From Bacillus sp. MM2020_1 (GTDB lineage: Bacteria; Bacillota; Bacilli; Bacillales; Cytobacillaceae), in the NCBI GenBank assembly GCA_011250595.1, contig JAANMP010000008.1, positions 1-64,000 on the forward strand: a stretch of 64,000 nucleotides of DNA. Direction: 5' to 3'. A program made the translations under genes and the position numbers. The notes under the pieces were generated by a model, which saw only the letters and a list, made by a program, of their open reading frames with translations, did not search any database and was not told the origin of the DNA. Below, in pieces: positions 1 through 10,900 of this stretch; within the stretch, counting starts at the first letter, position 1, and each line of letters begins with the position of its first letter.

Positions 1-80
1 CCTTAATAGTATGCACAAAAAGTACTGACTTAAAAATATGTATAAAAAATTCTTTATTTTCTTTTCTTCTTTTTAAGGCT

Positions 81-107
81 AATAAAAAAGCGGGAATAAT
101 CCCGCTT
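81..107 (-). terminator. Intrinsic terminator after rpsO
   Basis: An 8-bp perfect stem (arms 88-95 and 100-107, loop of 4) is followed on the minus strand by a T-rich run at 81-88. It lies 8 bases past the rpsO stop codon. Bases 1-80 beyond it hold no recognisable gene; pnp would be expected next from conserved gene order, but it is outside the window. Confidence 0.9.
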
Positions 108-114
108 CTGTAAA

Positions 115-501
<387 letters not shown>

Positions 502-543
502 AAAGCAAGGCTATACCTAAGTTTATTGTAAGAAAAACACTTT

Positions 544-1515
544 TTAAAAGTCAAAATCATGAATATTGTCTTGTTTTATAAAATAATTTAGTGAATTTTG
601 CTTATCTTTTTCTATTTGGGCAACCAGCTCTGCAATCCCCGAGAATTTCTGTTCTTTTCGTAAGGGAAGATGCCACTGAATGACCACTTCTTTACCATAG
701 ATATCCTCATTAAAGTTGAATAAATGTACTTCGACAGAAGAATGTAAGGCTTCCTTATTAAAGGTGGGTTTGTAACCAATATTACAAACTCCATTGTACC
801 ATTGCGTGTCTGTGTCTACTTTCATTCTTACTGCATACACACCGAGCGGCGGGATAATATAATCATCATTTATGTCAACATTTGCCGTTGGAAAGCCAAT
901 CGTTCTGCCTCGTTTATCCCCGTGAATGACAATGCCCGAGGTAGTATAGTATCGACCAAGAAGTGAAAGAAGAGTGTCTGTTCTTCCCTCTTTAAGCAGC
1001 TTTCGAATTCTGGTTGAACTAACCTTTTCGTCAGCCTGAGTAAACTTTGGAACGACAGAATAAGAAAATTGATTTCTTGAATGAAAGGGCATTGTTTCCA
1101 TTGTTCCCTTTCCCATGCGCCCATAAGTAAAATCAAAACCAGCAACCACGTGCATTACGTTCAGTCCAATAACGTATTGGTCAATGAATTCCTGTGGAAG
1201 CAAATTAGCAAATTCAGTCGTAAAATTAATGATAAATAAATAATCAATACCAAGTTCTTCAATGATTTTTATTTTTTCAGTTAATGGAGTGATATACTGA
1301 ATCTGCTGCTCGGTTTTTCCTAATACAACAGAGGGATGGGGATCAAATGTCATGACCGCACTGCAAATACCTTTTTCATCAGCATGCTTTTTTGCCTCAA
1401 GAATCACCTGTTGATGTCCACGATGCACTCCGTCAAAATAACCCAGAGCCAGTGCTAGGGGTGGATTTTCAGCATTTATTTTTTTATATGGAAATCTAAG
1501 CCTAATTACTTCCAA
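544..1515 (-). CDS. ribF: Bifunctional riboflavin kinase / FAD synthetase
   Basis: Makes FMN from riboflavin and ATP, then adenylates FMN to FAD. The N-terminal nucleotidyltransferase half carries the LGYFDGVHRGHQ motif (about residues 24-35) and the later SSTRIRKLL segment. The C-terminal riboflavin kinase half starts near residue 188 with GDKRGRTIGFPTANV. The 323-residue length is typical. The start codon is TTG (1513-1515), preceded by AAAGGTGA at good spacing; no ATG lies nearby in frame. It is 30 bases downstream of truB, so it is probably cotranscribed with truB and the rimP-nusA-infB operon. Confidence 0.96.
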   Translation of the reverse strand: MEVIRLRFPYKKINAENPPLALALGYFDGVHRGHQQVILEAKKHADEKGICSAVMTFDPHPSVVLGKTEQQIQYITPLTEKIKIIEELGIDYLFIINFTTEFANLLPQEFIDQYVIGLNVMHVVAGFDFTYGRMGKGTMETMPFHSRNQFSYSVVPKFTQADEKVSSTRIRKLLKEGRTDTLLSLLGRYYTTSGIVIHGDKRGRTIGFPTANVDINDDYIIPPLGVYAVRMKVDTDTQWYNGVCNIGYKPTFNKEALHSSVEVHLFNFNEDIYGKEVVIQWHLPLRKEQKFSGIAELVAQIEKDKQNSLNYFIKQDNIHDFDF

Positions 1516-1545
1516 TGAAACTCACCTTTTCTATACCGTACCTTT

Positions 1546-2466
1546 TTAATCTAAATCATTACGTAACACTTTAACTGGTTTAAAGAGGTCTGGCTTGCTT
1601 GGATGTCTTGAATAAATAGCCAGAGCTAGTCCATCAGCAGTTTCAGTGACAATTGGTCCGTTACTTGTTGATAAATGTTCTGGCATCTGTAATAATGCGC
1701 CATTTTTCACTTTCTCTGCTACTTTATCATTAATTAGTAATTTCGGCAAATCAGAAAGTGCAGTTTCTAGTGGTCTTAATACACTCGAAATTGTTCCTTC
1801 TTCCATATGTCTTTCAATCTCTTCGAACGTCAAACAATCCTCTAATGAATATGAAGCTGATTGAACTCTTTGTAAGTACGACATATGTGCGGGGTAGCCT
1901 AACATTTCACCTATCATTACTGCTAAGGTTCGAATATAAGTTCCTTTACTACAACTGACTCTAAACCTAAATGTAATGGTTTCACCAATAAATTCAGAAC
2001 GATCATCTAATAGTACAATTGAATAAATCGTTACCTTCCTAGTTGGCCGTTCGACCTCAATCCCCTTCCTTGCTAATTCATACAGACGGACCCCGCCTAC
2101 TTTTACCGCTGAGAACATTGGTGGGGTTTGTTCAATTTCACCAGTGACTGATTGAAATATTTGGAGAATCTCTTCTCGTTGAATGATCCGGTTTACTGGT
2201 TTCTGTGCCACTATTTCACCTGAGGCATCTTCCGTTGTGGTCGAAAAACCAATCGTTACTTCTCCCTCATAAGTTTTACCAGCCTCTGTTATGTATTCAG
2301 CAACTTTTGTCGCCTTTCCTATACAAATAGGAAGCACTCCAGTGACGTCTGGATCTAATGTGCCTGTATGACCTACTTTTTTTGTTTTTAATATTTTCCG
2401 TAACCTAAAAACACAGTCATGGGATGTTAAGCCTGCTGGTTTAAATAAAGGTATTATGCCTTCCAA
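1546..2466 (-). CDS. truB: tRNA pseudouridine(55) synthase TruB
   Basis: Isomerises U55 in the T-loop of elongator tRNAs. The catalytic motif HTGTLDPDVTGVLP (about residues 33-46) contains the nucleophilic Asp. The N-terminal KPAGLTSHDCV and the KGTYIRTLA motif (about 174-182) are diagnostic, and a C-terminal PUA-like portion follows. The start is TTG with a GGAGGACA site upstream. It lies between rbfA and ribF, as in other Bacilli, and is about 60 bases from rbfA with no obvious terminator. Confidence 0.97.
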   Translation of the reverse strand: MEGIIPLFKPAGLTSHDCVFRLRKILKTKKVGHTGTLDPDVTGVLPICIGKATKVAEYITEAGKTYEGEVTIGFSTTTEDASGEIVAQKPVNRIIQREEILQIFQSVTGEIEQTPPMFSAVKVGGVRLYELARKGIEVERPTRKVTIYSIVLLDDRSEFIGETITFRFRVSCSKGTYIRTLAVMIGEMLGYPAHMSYLQRVQSASYSLEDCLTFEEIERHMEEGTISSVLRPLETALSDLPKLLINDKVAEKVKNGALLQMPEHLSTSNGPIVTETADGLALAIYSRHPSKPDLFKPVKVLRNDLD

Positions 2467-2525
2467 TCAGTTGTCCTCCAATCAAAAATTTCATCGAAAA
2501 AAAAGGATAGACAATGTCTATCCAA

Positions 2526-2897
2526 TTATTCTTCTTCACTTTTTTCTAAAGGTTTTTCATCCTTATGGAGTTGATGAAGAAGTGTATCAATTCGATTTCC
2601 GTAATCGATGGATTCATCCCATTCAAAGATGATTTCAGGTGTTTTACGAAGACGGATACGGTGGCCGATTTCAGTTCGAATAAAGCCTTTTGCTTTGGCC
2701 AAACCTTTTAACGTATTTTCCCTTTGCTCTTCATCACCTAATACGGAAATATATACTTTCGCTTGTTGTAAATCTCCTGTTACTTCAACGTCGGTAACCG
2801 TCACAAAACCAATCCGTGGATCCTTGATTTTACGTCCGATGATGTCACCTAGTTCTTTTTTCATTTGTTCGCCTACACGATTTGCTCTGTGGCTCAT
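2526..2897 (-). CDS. rbfA: 30S ribosome-binding factor A
   Basis: Binds pre-30S particles near the 5' end helix of 16S rRNA and supports late small-subunit maturation and growth in the cold. The protein is 123 residues, with the KH-like core [18 protein letters not shown] and the [17 protein letters not shown] segment. I chose the ATG at 2895-2897: the reading frame extends to a GTG at 2906, but that codon lies inside the AAGAGGTG ribosome-binding site. The chosen start matches the [15 protein letters not shown] beginning known from Bacillus RbfA. It sits 17 bases after ylxP. Confidence 0.97.
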   Translation of the reverse strand: MSHRANRVGEQMKKELGDIIGRKIKDPRIGFVTVTDVEVTGDLQQAKVYISVLGDEEQRENTLKGLAKAKGFIRTEIGHRIRLRKTPEIIFEWDESIDYGNRIDTLLHQLHKDEKPLEKSEEE

Positions 2898-2914
2898 CAC
2901 ATTCACCTCTTAAC

Positions 2915-3196
2915 TTAAAGCCATTCAATCTCGGTGATCGTTCTCTCTATTTCTGGAAAGGAATCGATTAATTTCAAAGCATTTTGCAACTCATGTTCCG
3001 TCGTTACACGTGTGGAAGTGACAACAACGATGGCAATTTTCGTTCGTTGCCACATATCCTGAAACCCCACTTCTGATACAGAAACATTATATTTCTGTTT
3101 TAAACGTGTAAGAATTCGTTGCAGAACAGCCCGTTTCTCTTTTAAAGAATGAGCATCATAAATCATACATTCACAAACGGCCGAACCGATGATCAT
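2915..3196 (-). CDS. ylxP: DUF503 family protein YlxP
   Basis: A 93-residue protein of the DUF503 family with the typical MIIGSAVCE start and [13 protein letters not shown] helix. The family has a ferredoxin-like fold and is almost always encoded between infB and rbfA. A role in ribosome assembly or RNA binding has been suggested for relatives, but the biochemical function is not settled. Its ATG overlaps the infB stop codon by 4 bases (ATGA), which points to translational coupling. Confidence 0.93.
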   Translation of the reverse strand: MIIGSAVCECMIYDAHSLKEKRAVLQRILTRLKQKYNVSVSEVGFQDMWQRTKIAIVVVTSTRVTTEHELQNALKLIDSFPEIERTITEIEWL

Positions 3197-5511
3197 TTCC
3201 GTTCAATTTCTTCCATTACATATGCTTCAATGATGTCGCCTTCCTTAACATCATTAAAGTTTTTAATGGTAATACCACATTCGTACCCTTGGGCAACTTC
3301 TTTTACATCATCCTTAAATCGTTTTAACGCGTCAATATTCCCTTCAAACGTAACAACACCATTACGTATTAAACGAATACCGCTATCCCGAGTAATTTTA
3401 CCATCTGTTACATAAGAACCGGCAATTGTTCCGACCTTTGAAACTTTAAAGGTCTGGCGAATTTCTGCTTGACCAATAATTTTTTCTTGGAATTCAGGGT
3501 CTAGCATACCTTTCATTGCTGCTTCTATCTCTTCGATTACTTTATAGATAATCCGGTGTAGACGAACGTCCACTTTCTCCGCTTCAGCTGCGCGTTTTGC
3601 ATTTACATCAGGGCGAACGTTAAAACCGATAACTATCGCATTTGAGGCAGCGGCAAGACTAATATCTGATTCATTAATCGCACCTGCACCACTATGGATA
3701 ATTTTGATGTTAACACCTTCAACATCTATTTTTTGCAATGAAGCGGCAACCGCTTCAGCAGACCCTTGAACGTCGGCTTTAAGGATGATATTTAAATCCT
3801 TCATTTCACCTTGCTTCAATTGGTCAAATAATGTTTCTAAGCTAACAATCGATTTTTCACCACGCTGGGCAACCAACGCTGTTTGAGCGCGCGCTTCGCC
3901 AACTTGACGGGCAGTTTTTTCGTCCTCAAACACAACGAAACGATCTCCTGCTTGCGGCACGTCATTGAGTCCGGTTATTTCAACAGGTGTTGACGGACCA
4001 GCTTCTTTGACGCGGCGTCCTTTGTCATTCACCATCGCACGGACACGACCAAACGTATGCCCGACAACAATTGGATCACCAATCTTTAGAGTACCGTTTT
4101 GAACGAGTAAGGTTGCGACAGAGCCACGCCCCTTATCTAATTGTGCTTCGATAACAGTACCAACGGCTTTACGATTTGGATTGGCTTTGTATTCCTCTAC
4201 TTCACCAACGAGTAAGATCATTTCAAGAAGCGTGTCAATTCCCTCTCCGGTTTTTGCAGAAAGAGGTACAAAGATAGTTTCCCCACCCCATGCTTCGGAT
4301 ACTAATCCATGTTCCGTCAATTCTTGCATTACCCGGTCAGCATTTGCAGCTTCTTTATCCATTTTATTAACAGCTACAATAATTGGAACCTCAGCAGCCT
4401 TCGCATGGTTGATTGCTTCAACAGTTTGCGGCATAACACCGTCATCTGCGGCGACAACTAAGATTGTAATATCAGTAATTTTAGCACCACGTGCACGCAT
4501 CGTCGTAAATGCAGCGTGTCCAGGTGTATCAAGGAAGGTTATTTTTTTGCCATTTTCCACTACTTGGTAGGCACCAATATGCTGGGTAATTCCCCCAGCT
4601 TCACCTTCGGTCACCTTTGTGTTTCGGATGGAATCGAGCAAGGTTGTTTTACCATGGTCAACGTGACCCATTATTGTTACAACAGAAGGTCTTTCAATGA
4701 GAGATTCCTCAGAGTCCTCTGTAAAATACACTTCAAGATCTGTTGTATCTATTTTAATTTCTTCTTCCACTTCAACCCCATACTCACTTGCGATTAATTC
4801 AATCGCATCTTTATCTAAGACTTGATTAATAGTTGCCATGACACCAAGTAAAAAGAGCTTTTTAATAATCTCTGAAGGCTCACGATAAATCTTTTTCGCT
4901 AATTCACCCACAGTTAGTGATTCGCTGAAAGTAATTTTAGCTGGAAGCTCCTTCTCTTTTCTTTTCTGTGGCTGGGCTTGTTGAACTGGAGTATGAGTCT
5001 TCTTCTTTTTATTATTATTATTGCGATTTTGATTAAAATTATTATAAGGCTTGGCCTTAGCTTTATCAGCATTGTTGAAGACCTTATTTTCTTTCGATTG
5101 AGTTTCCTGGTTTTGCTTCTTGCCTTCGACCGTTTTTGGAGGAGAAACAACTTTTACTTTGCTAGGAGCGGCATTTTTATCTGCAGCTTCTTCAAATGCT
5201 TTAGGAGTTTTCGTCTGAACTTGCGGCCTTTGCGTTGACTGTGCAGGTCTTTGGTTTTGACGCTGCGCTTGAGTTGGACGAGAGTTTGTAGATTGTTGTG
5301 GCTGTTGTCCAGTTTGACTATTCTCTGGTTTTTGCTGTGGTGCCTTGTTATCCTTTTTACTGAATGTTTCGTCAAGCTTTTTAACTTCTGCGTCTTCTAT
5401 TGTTGCCATATGATTGGAGACCTCTATGTTCATTTCTTTTAGTTTTGTGATGATTTCTTTACTTGAAATGTTGTGTTTTTTTGCATACTCATATACACGT
5501 ATTTTACTCAT
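3193..5511 (-). CDS. infB: Translation initiation factor IF-2
   Basis: GTPase that brings fMet-tRNA to the 30S subunit and promotes subunit joining. The 772 residues comprise an IF2_N domain at 1-50, a low-complexity Gln/Asn/Lys-rich linker (about 52-190, with an [11 protein letters not shown] stretch), a second IF2_N near 195-250, and a GTPase domain with G1 GHVDHGKT (282-289), DTPGH (about 328) and NKMD (about 382), followed by domains II-IV. The ATG has an AAAAG(A)TG-type site. It sits between ylxQ (19-base gap) and ylxP (4-base overlap). The linker is where paralogous Bacilli differ most. Confidence 0.98.
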   Translation of the reverse strand: MSKIRVYEYAKKHNISSKEIITKLKEMNIEVSNHMATIEDAEVKKLDETFSKKDNKAPQQKPENSQTGQQPQQSTNSRPTQAQRQNQRPAQSTQRPQVQTKTPKAFEEAADKNAAPSKVKVVSPPKTVEGKKQNQETQSKENKVFNNADKAKAKPYNNFNQNRNNNNKKKKTHTPVQQAQPQKRKEKELPAKITFSESLTVGELAKKIYREPSEIIKKLFLLGVMATINQVLDKDAIELIASEYGVEVEEEIKIDTTDLEVYFTEDSEESLIERPSVVTIMGHVDHGKTTLLDSIRNTKVTEGEAGGITQHIGAYQVVENGKKITFLDTPGHAAFTTMRARGAKITDITILVVAADDGVMPQTVEAINHAKAAEVPIIVAVNKMDKEAANADRVMQELTEHGLVSEAWGGETIFVPLSAKTGEGIDTLLEMILLVGEVEEYKANPNRKAVGTVIEAQLDKGRGSVATLLVQNGTLKIGDPIVVGHTFGRVRAMVNDKGRRVKEAGPSTPVEITGLNDVPQAGDRFVVFEDEKTARQVGEARAQTALVAQRGEKSIVSLETLFDQLKQGEMKDLNIILKADVQGSAEAVAASLQKIDVEGVNIKIIHSGAGAINESDISLAAASNAIVIGFNVRPDVNAKRAAEAEKVDVRLHRIIYKVIEEIEAAMKGMLDPEFQEKIIGQAEIRQTFKVSKVGTIAGSYVTDGKITRDSGIRLIRNGVVTFEGNIDALKRFKDDVKEVAQGYECGITIKNFNDVKEGDIIEAYVMEEIERK

Positions 5512-5530
5512 CTTTTCACCCCCGCTAGAT

Positions 5531-5833
5531 TTAATCGAGCAACGTTACCATTTTTTTGGCAAATCCATCATCCAGAACAGCTACAACAACGCGGGCTTCC
5601 TTGCCAATTGCTTGACCAAGAAGGTGACGATTTTCCACAATTTTATATGGAACCTCATACGAATTACACTTATCAGTAATCTTTTTTGTCGTATTTGCAG
5701 AAGCATCTGCGGATAATAAAATGAGATACGCCTTTCCGCTTTGAATCTGCTTCACGGTTAGTTCCTCACCTGATATGATTTTGCGTGCTCGATTGGCCAA
5801 GCCAAGCAATGACATCCATTGATTTTGTTTCAT
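5531..5833 (-). CDS. rplGA: L7Ae-family ribosomal-associated protein YlxQ
   Basis: A 100-residue L7Ae/L30e-like RNA-binding protein. The visible family features are the [14 protein letters not shown] start and the region around [11 protein letters not shown], which contacts kink-turn RNA in relatives. B. subtilis YlxQ binds kink-turns in vitro, and its cellular target is uncertain. It is encoded between rnpM and infB, 8 bases after rnpM, in the nusA-infB operon. Confidence 0.92.
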   Translation of the reverse strand: MKQNQWMSLLGLANRARKIISGEELTVKQIQSGKAYLILLSADASANTTKKITDKCNSYEVPYKIVENRHLLGQAIGKEARVVVAVLDDGFAKKMVTLLD

Positions 5834-5841
5834 TTGGATTG

Positions 5842-6114
5842 TCAGTTCTCCTTCTCTATAAGCTCAAGTAGCTCTTCGTATAACGAATCATTTATAGAAA
5901 CCTGTAAGTGATTAGATAGGGTATTCTTTTTCTTGGCAAGTAAGACAGCTTCCTTGTCCCTTGAAAGGTAGGCACCCCTTCCGGATTTCTTCCCCGTCAG
6001 GTCAATGGATACTTCCCCTTCTTTTGAGCGAACGATGCGAACAAGTTCTTTTTTCGGTTTCATTTCACCGGTTGCCACACATTTGCGCATAGGAACTTTT
6101 TTCTGATTGTTCAT
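5842..6114 (-). CDS. rnpM: YlxR-family RNase P modulator RnpM
   Basis: A 90-residue YlxR (DUF448) protein with the hallmark RKCVATGE motif (about residues 10-17) and the conserved GRGAYLS segment (about 45-51). In B. subtilis the orthologue was reported to bind the RNase P RNA and modulate its activity. It is encoded immediately after nusA, and the family is strongly linked to nusA-infB. The start has a weak upstream site (CACTCACCTCA region gives GAGGTGA). Confidence 0.92.
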   Translation of the reverse strand: MNNQKKVPMRKCVATGEMKPKKELVRIVRSKEGEVSIDLTGKKSGRGAYLSRDKEAVLLAKKKNTLSNHLQVSINDSLYEELLELIEKEN

Positions 6115-6133
6115 TCATCATTCACCTCACTTT

Positions 6134-7255
6134 TTAGTCCAACTCTTCTTCATAATCGAAATCAGTATCAACTTGATCATCAAAAAGCCTTATGGTTTCT
6201 TCACGTGGATAAATTCCAATCTCACGTGCATCAGTTTCTGATTTAATATCGATTTTCCAGCCTGTTAGTTTTGCAGCTAAGCGGGCATTTTGTCCTCGTT
6301 TCCCGATTGCTAAAGAAAGTTGATAATCAGGAACAACAACTGTTGTTGCTTTTTCATTCTCGTTAACCATTACATCTAAAACTTTTGAAGGGCTAAGAGA
6401 GTTTGCCACAAACACTACCGGGTCTGCTGACCACTTGACAATATCAATTTTTTCACCCTTTAATTCATTGACTACCGCTTGAACTCTAGCACCTTTAGGT
6501 CCAACACATGAACCAACCGGGTCTACTTCAGTTTTGTCAGAATGAACTGAGATTTTCGACCGGTCTCCGGCCTCACGGGCAACTGACTTAATTTCAACAG
6601 TTCCGTCATAAATTTCCGGAACTTCAATTTCAAATAAACGTTTTAAGAGACCGGGATGTGTCCGAGATACGAATATTTGCGGTCCCTTCGTCGTCTTTTC
6701 AACTTTGGTAATAAATACTTTTATTCGATCATGAGGCTTATAACGTTCATTTGGCATTTGCTCATTTACAGGTAACAATGCCTCAATTTTCCCAAGACTT
6801 ACATAAATGAATTTCGAATCCAGTCTTTGGACAATACCGGTCATAATATCTTCTTCACGGTCGATAAACTCCGAATAAATAATTCCACGTTCTGCTTCTC
6901 TTACACGCTGAGTAACCACTTGCTTTGCTGTTTGGGCAGCAATCCGCCCAAAGTCCTTAGGTGTTACTTCCATTTCGACAATATCTTCCACTTGGTAATT
7001 AGGTGTGATTTGTCTGGCATCCTCTAAGGAAATTTCGAGACGAGGGTCAAATACTTGATCGACCACTTCTTTTCTAGCAAAAACACGCATGGATCCTGCC
7101 TGTAAATTTAAATCAATCCGAACATTCTGGGCCTGATTAAAGTTTCGGCGATATGCCGATACAAGAGCTGCCTCGATTGCCTCAATTAAAACATCTCTGG
7201 AAATACCTTTTTCTCTTTCCAGTATTGTAAGAGCATCTAATAATTCGCTGCTCAT
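6134..7255 (-). CDS. nusA: Transcription termination/antitermination factor NusA
   Basis: Binds RNA polymerase, stimulates pausing and intrinsic termination, and takes part in rRNA antitermination. The 373-residue length is the short Firmicute form lacking the C-terminal acidic repeats of E. coli. The order is an N-terminal RNAP-binding domain (1-125), S1 (about 135-200, [20 protein letters not shown]), then KH1 and KH2 with [20 protein letters not shown] and [19 protein letters not shown] motifs. The C-terminal tail is acidic. It lies 36 bases after rimP in the same operon. Confidence 0.98.
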   Translation of the reverse strand: MSSELLDALTILEREKGISRDVLIEAIEAALVSAYRRNFNQAQNVRIDLNLQAGSMRVFARKEVVDQVFDPRLEISLEDARQITPNYQVEDIVEMEVTPKDFGRIAAQTAKQVVTQRVREAERGIIYSEFIDREEDIMTGIVQRLDSKFIYVSLGKIEALLPVNEQMPNERYKPHDRIKVFITKVEKTTKGPQIFVSRTHPGLLKRLFEIEVPEIYDGTVEIKSVAREAGDRSKISVHSDKTEVDPVGSCVGPKGARVQAVVNELKGEKIDIVKWSADPVVFVANSLSPSKVLDVMVNENEKATTVVVPDYQLSLAIGKRGQNARLAAKLTGWKIDIKSETDAREIGIYPREETIRLFDDQVDTDFDYEEELD

Positions 7256-7291
7256 CTGTTTGTATCCCCCTATCCTTTATCTATTATTTCA

Positions 7292-7762
7292 TTACGAAAA
7301 AGAGACGGCTAATCGCGCGTTGGCTACTTTTTCATAGGGAATTTCAATCGTTTTCTTCCGTGTTTTAATCTTCACTTCGATTTTTAAATGTTGACCATTA
7401 AATTCTAATAATTCCCCTTCAAAGCTTTTCTCCCCATCGATTGGTTCATAAGTTTTGATAAAGACATTTTTCCCGATTGCCTTTTGGAAATCTTTATCCT
7501 TTTTCAATGGACGCTCTGCTCCAGGTGAAGAAACTTCAAGAAAATAGTTATGGGGAATCGGATCTAGCTCATCGAGTTTTTCGCTGAGTTTTTCGCTAAC
7601 GAGTCCGCAATCCTCAATATCAACACCGTTGTCTTTATCGATATATACGCGAAGAAACCAGCTTTTCCCTTCTTTCAAATACTCAATTTCCACTAATTCT
7701 AAACCAAGTTCTTGAAAAATAGGCGTTGCTATTTCTTCTACAACTTCCGTTACCTTGCTCAT
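7292..7762 (-). CDS. rimP: Ribosome maturation factor RimP
   Basis: Needed for 30S maturation, assisting assembly around S12. The 156-residue protein has the N-terminal alpha/beta domain ([16 protein letters not shown] near residues 37-52), the [15 protein letters not shown] junction (about 88-102) and a C-terminal SH3-like domain. It is the first gene of the rimP-nusA-rnpM-ylxQ-infB-ylxP-rbfA-truB-ribF operon, with a perfect AAAGGAGG site and the promoter-plus-hairpin leader described separately. Confidence 0.97.
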   Translation of the reverse strand: MSKVTEVVEEIATPIFQELGLELVEIEYLKEGKSWFLRVYIDKDNGVDIEDCGLVSEKLSEKLDELDPIPHNYFLEVSSPGAERPLKKDKDFQKAIGKNVFIKTYEPIDGEKSFEGELLEFNGQHLKIEVKIKTRKKTIEIPYEKVANARLAVSFS

Positions 7763-7850
7763 GCTTTACCTCCTTTTTCCGATAATTTCACCCATATTGT
7801 ATGTAGTTCACGGAAAGTTTTATCATGTTACACTAAGAAAAAACATTTAT

Positions 7851-7882
7851 ACAAAAACGAAAGAGCGGGTTTCCCCACTCTT
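7851..7882 (-). terminator. Hairpin with GAAA loop and U-run in the rimP leader
   Basis: Arms 7861-7869 and 7874-7882 form a 9-bp stem (one G-U pair) closed by a GAAA tetraloop on the minus-strand RNA, followed by a U-rich tract (7851-7860). It could be the polC terminator, but it lies downstream of a good promoter (7917-7945), so a short RNA started there would meet it before rimP. Confidence 0.75.
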
Positions 7883-7916
7883 GATCACGAGAGTATTTCT
7901 TAGTATTTCCAATAAA

Positions 7917-7965
7917 ACTATACCATAACCAACATTTTTATGCAAATAGCATCGAGGTTTGTCAA
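7917..7965 (-). promoter_or_regulatory. Promoter(s) of the rimP-nusA-infB operon
   Basis: The best match is -35 TTGCAT (7940-7945), a 17-base spacer and an extended -10 TGGTATAGT (hexamer 7917-7922). A second, upstream overlapping candidate uses TTGACA (7960-7965) with a 17-base spacer and CATAAA. Both are read toward rimP and lie between the polC stop codon and the hairpin at 7851-7882. Confidence 0.65.
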
Positions 7966-7977
7966 GTATTTTCCTAT

Positions 7978-10900
7978 TTAGAACAACGATAACTGGTTTT
8001 GCTCTGGAAGGGCTGCGAGACATCCTTGTTTGTCTAAAAACTCAAGAATAGTCTTAGATACTTTTCCACGCTGCTGCAAATCTTCTTTCGATAAAAATTC
8101 ACCTGATTCCCGAGCCTTGACAATATTATAGGCCGCATTTGTTCCTAGTCCTGGAATGGAATTAAAGGGCGGTATTAAGGTATTGCCTTCGATGGTGAAT
8201 TCAGATGCTGATGATTTGTATAGATCGTAGTTTTGGAAAACAAATCCTCTTTCTGTCATTTCAAGTGAAAGCTCCAAAACCGTTAATAAGTTTTTTTCTT
8301 TATTTGAGGCTTCTAAACCTTTAGCATTAATTTCTTCTATTTTTGCCCGGATTGATTCTGAACCACGTGACATGGCTTCAATGTCAAAGTCTTCCGCACG
8401 GACAGTAAAGTAGGCTGCGTAATAAAGTAATGGCAAATGGACCTTGAAATAAGCAATTCTAACGGCCATCAGTACATAGGCAGCAGCATGTGCCTTTGGA
8501 AACATGTACTTAATCTTCTTACAAGAGTCAATATACCATTCCGGAACTTCGTTTTTCCTCATTTCCGCTTCCATTTCTTCACTTAAGCCTTTACCCTTAC
8601 GTACAGATTCCATAATTTTAAAAGCAAAAGAAGGGTCCAGTCCCTGATAAATAAGGTAGACCATGATATCATCACGACAGCCGATTACTTCACTTAAATT
8701 ACATGTTTTATTATGAATTAGTTCTTGAGCGTTCCCAAGCCATACATCAGTCCCATGAGATAATCCCGATATTTGGACAAGTTCTGAGAAGGTAGTAGGC
8801 TTCGTATCCTCAAGCATTTGGCGGACAAATCGTGTTCCGAACTCTGGAATGCCAAGCGTCCCTGTTTTACACATAATCTGTTGTTCTGTTACGCCTAAGG
8901 ACTCGGTCTTGCTAAATATTTTCATAACCTCAGGGTCGTCTGTCGGAATCGTTTTTGGATCCATTCCGCTCAAATCCTGAAGCATCCTAATGACAGTCGG
9001 ATCATCGTGTCCGAGTATATCTAGTTTTAAGACATTATCATGGATGGAATGGAAATCGAAATGTGTTGTCTTCCATTCTGAATTTCTATCATCTGCCGGG
9101 AATTGAATCGGTGAAAAATCATAAACATCCATGTAATCCGGGATGACGATAATTCCACCGGGATGCTGTCCCGTTGTTCTTTTTACACCTGTACAGCCCG
9201 AAGCGAGTCGATCAATTTCAGCTCCACGAAGTTGAAGGTTGTTATCCTGTTGATATGCCTTAACATAGCCAAAAGCTGTTTTATCAGCAACCGTGCCAAT
9301 CGTCCCTGCCCGAAAAACATATTCTTCTCCGAAAAGAACCTTCGTATAATTATGGGCCCGCGGCTGATATTCACCAGAGAAGTTTAAATCGATATCGGGA
9401 ACCTTGTCCCCTTTAAAGCCAAGAAACGTTTCAAACGGAATATCGTGTCCGTCTTTATGGTACTTCCCGCCACACTCTGGGCAATCTTTATCAGGCAAAT
9501 CAAAACCAGAACCGACCGAACCATCATTAAAAAACTCCGAATGTTTACAGGTTGGACACACATAATGAGGCGGCAGCGGATTTACTTCGGTAATTTCTGT
9601 CATAGTCGCAACCAGAGAAGATCCAACTGACCCCCTTGAACCTACTAGGTAGCCGTCATCCAAGGATTTTTTAACCAGCTTATGAGAAATTAAATAAATA
9701 ACCGCAAATCCATGTCCTATAATACTTTTCAGTTCTTTTTCTAACCGTGCTTCCACAATTTCCGGTAAGGTATCACCGTAAATTCTCCGTGCCATCGAAT
9801 AACTCATTTCACGCATTTCTTCATCGGCACCCTCAATTTTCGGTGTATATAAATCGTCTTTAATCGGTTTTATTACTTCAATCATATCAGCGATTTTATT
9901 CGTATTCGTTACGACAATCTCCTTTGCCTTCTCTTTTCCTAAAAAGGAAAAAGCGTCAAGCATTTCATTCGTTGTTCTAAAGTGAACGTCTGGAAGTTGA
10001 TGACGATTTAATGGGTTTGCTCCACCCTGAGAGTTAATTAAAATTTTTCGATAAATTTTATCATTTTCATTTAGGTAATGGACATTTCCGGTGGCAACAA
10101 CTGGAAGTCCTAATTTATCGCCAAGGCTTACGATTTTCGCAATAATGTCTTCCATTGCTTTTTCATCGCTAACCAATTCCATTTCAATCAATGGTGCATT
10201 TACTTCTTTCGGCATAACCTCAATATAATCGTAGAATCCAGCATGAGCTTCCACTTCTTCTGGAGATTTTTGCATCATCCCTTCAAATACTTCACCTTTA
10301 CTGCAACCAGAGCCAACAAGAATTCCTTCCCTGTATTTTTGCAGGACAGATCTTGGTAATCTAGGAACACGGTAAAAATATTCAATGTGAGATATGGATA
10401 CAAGTTTAAACAGGTTTTTTAATCCCGCTTGAGTTTGAGCCAATAATGTACAATGATAGGGACGCGCCCGTTGATAGGCATTGCCTTTTCCCATATTATG
10501 ATTAAATTGGTCATGGTATTCGATTTCCTTTTCGAGGGCATCCTTTAACATTTTCAAAAGTAAATAACCGGTAGCCTCTGCATCATAAATGGCACGGTGA
10601 TGCTGTGTTAATTCAATGTCAAACTTCTTGGTTAATGTATTTAAACGATGGTTTTTCATTTCAGGATAGAGAAACCGTCCAAGTTCCAATGTATCAATAA
10701 CAGGATTTTTTGCCCTATCAAAGCCGATCTTTTTATAACCGACATTAAGGAAACCCATATCAAACGAAGCATTATGAGCAACAAGAATGGAGTCGCCGGC
10801 CCATTCTCTAAAATTCCGAAGAACTTCCTCAATTTCCGGGGCAGTTTGGACCATATCATCGGTAATGCCAGTGAGGTTGATCGTTGTTGCCGATAAACGG

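Noticed and set aside
4914..5442. Several overlapping open frames on both strands within the infB linker
   Set aside because: They are low-complexity shadows of the Gln/Asn/Lys-rich linker with no ribosome-binding sites or family resemblance.
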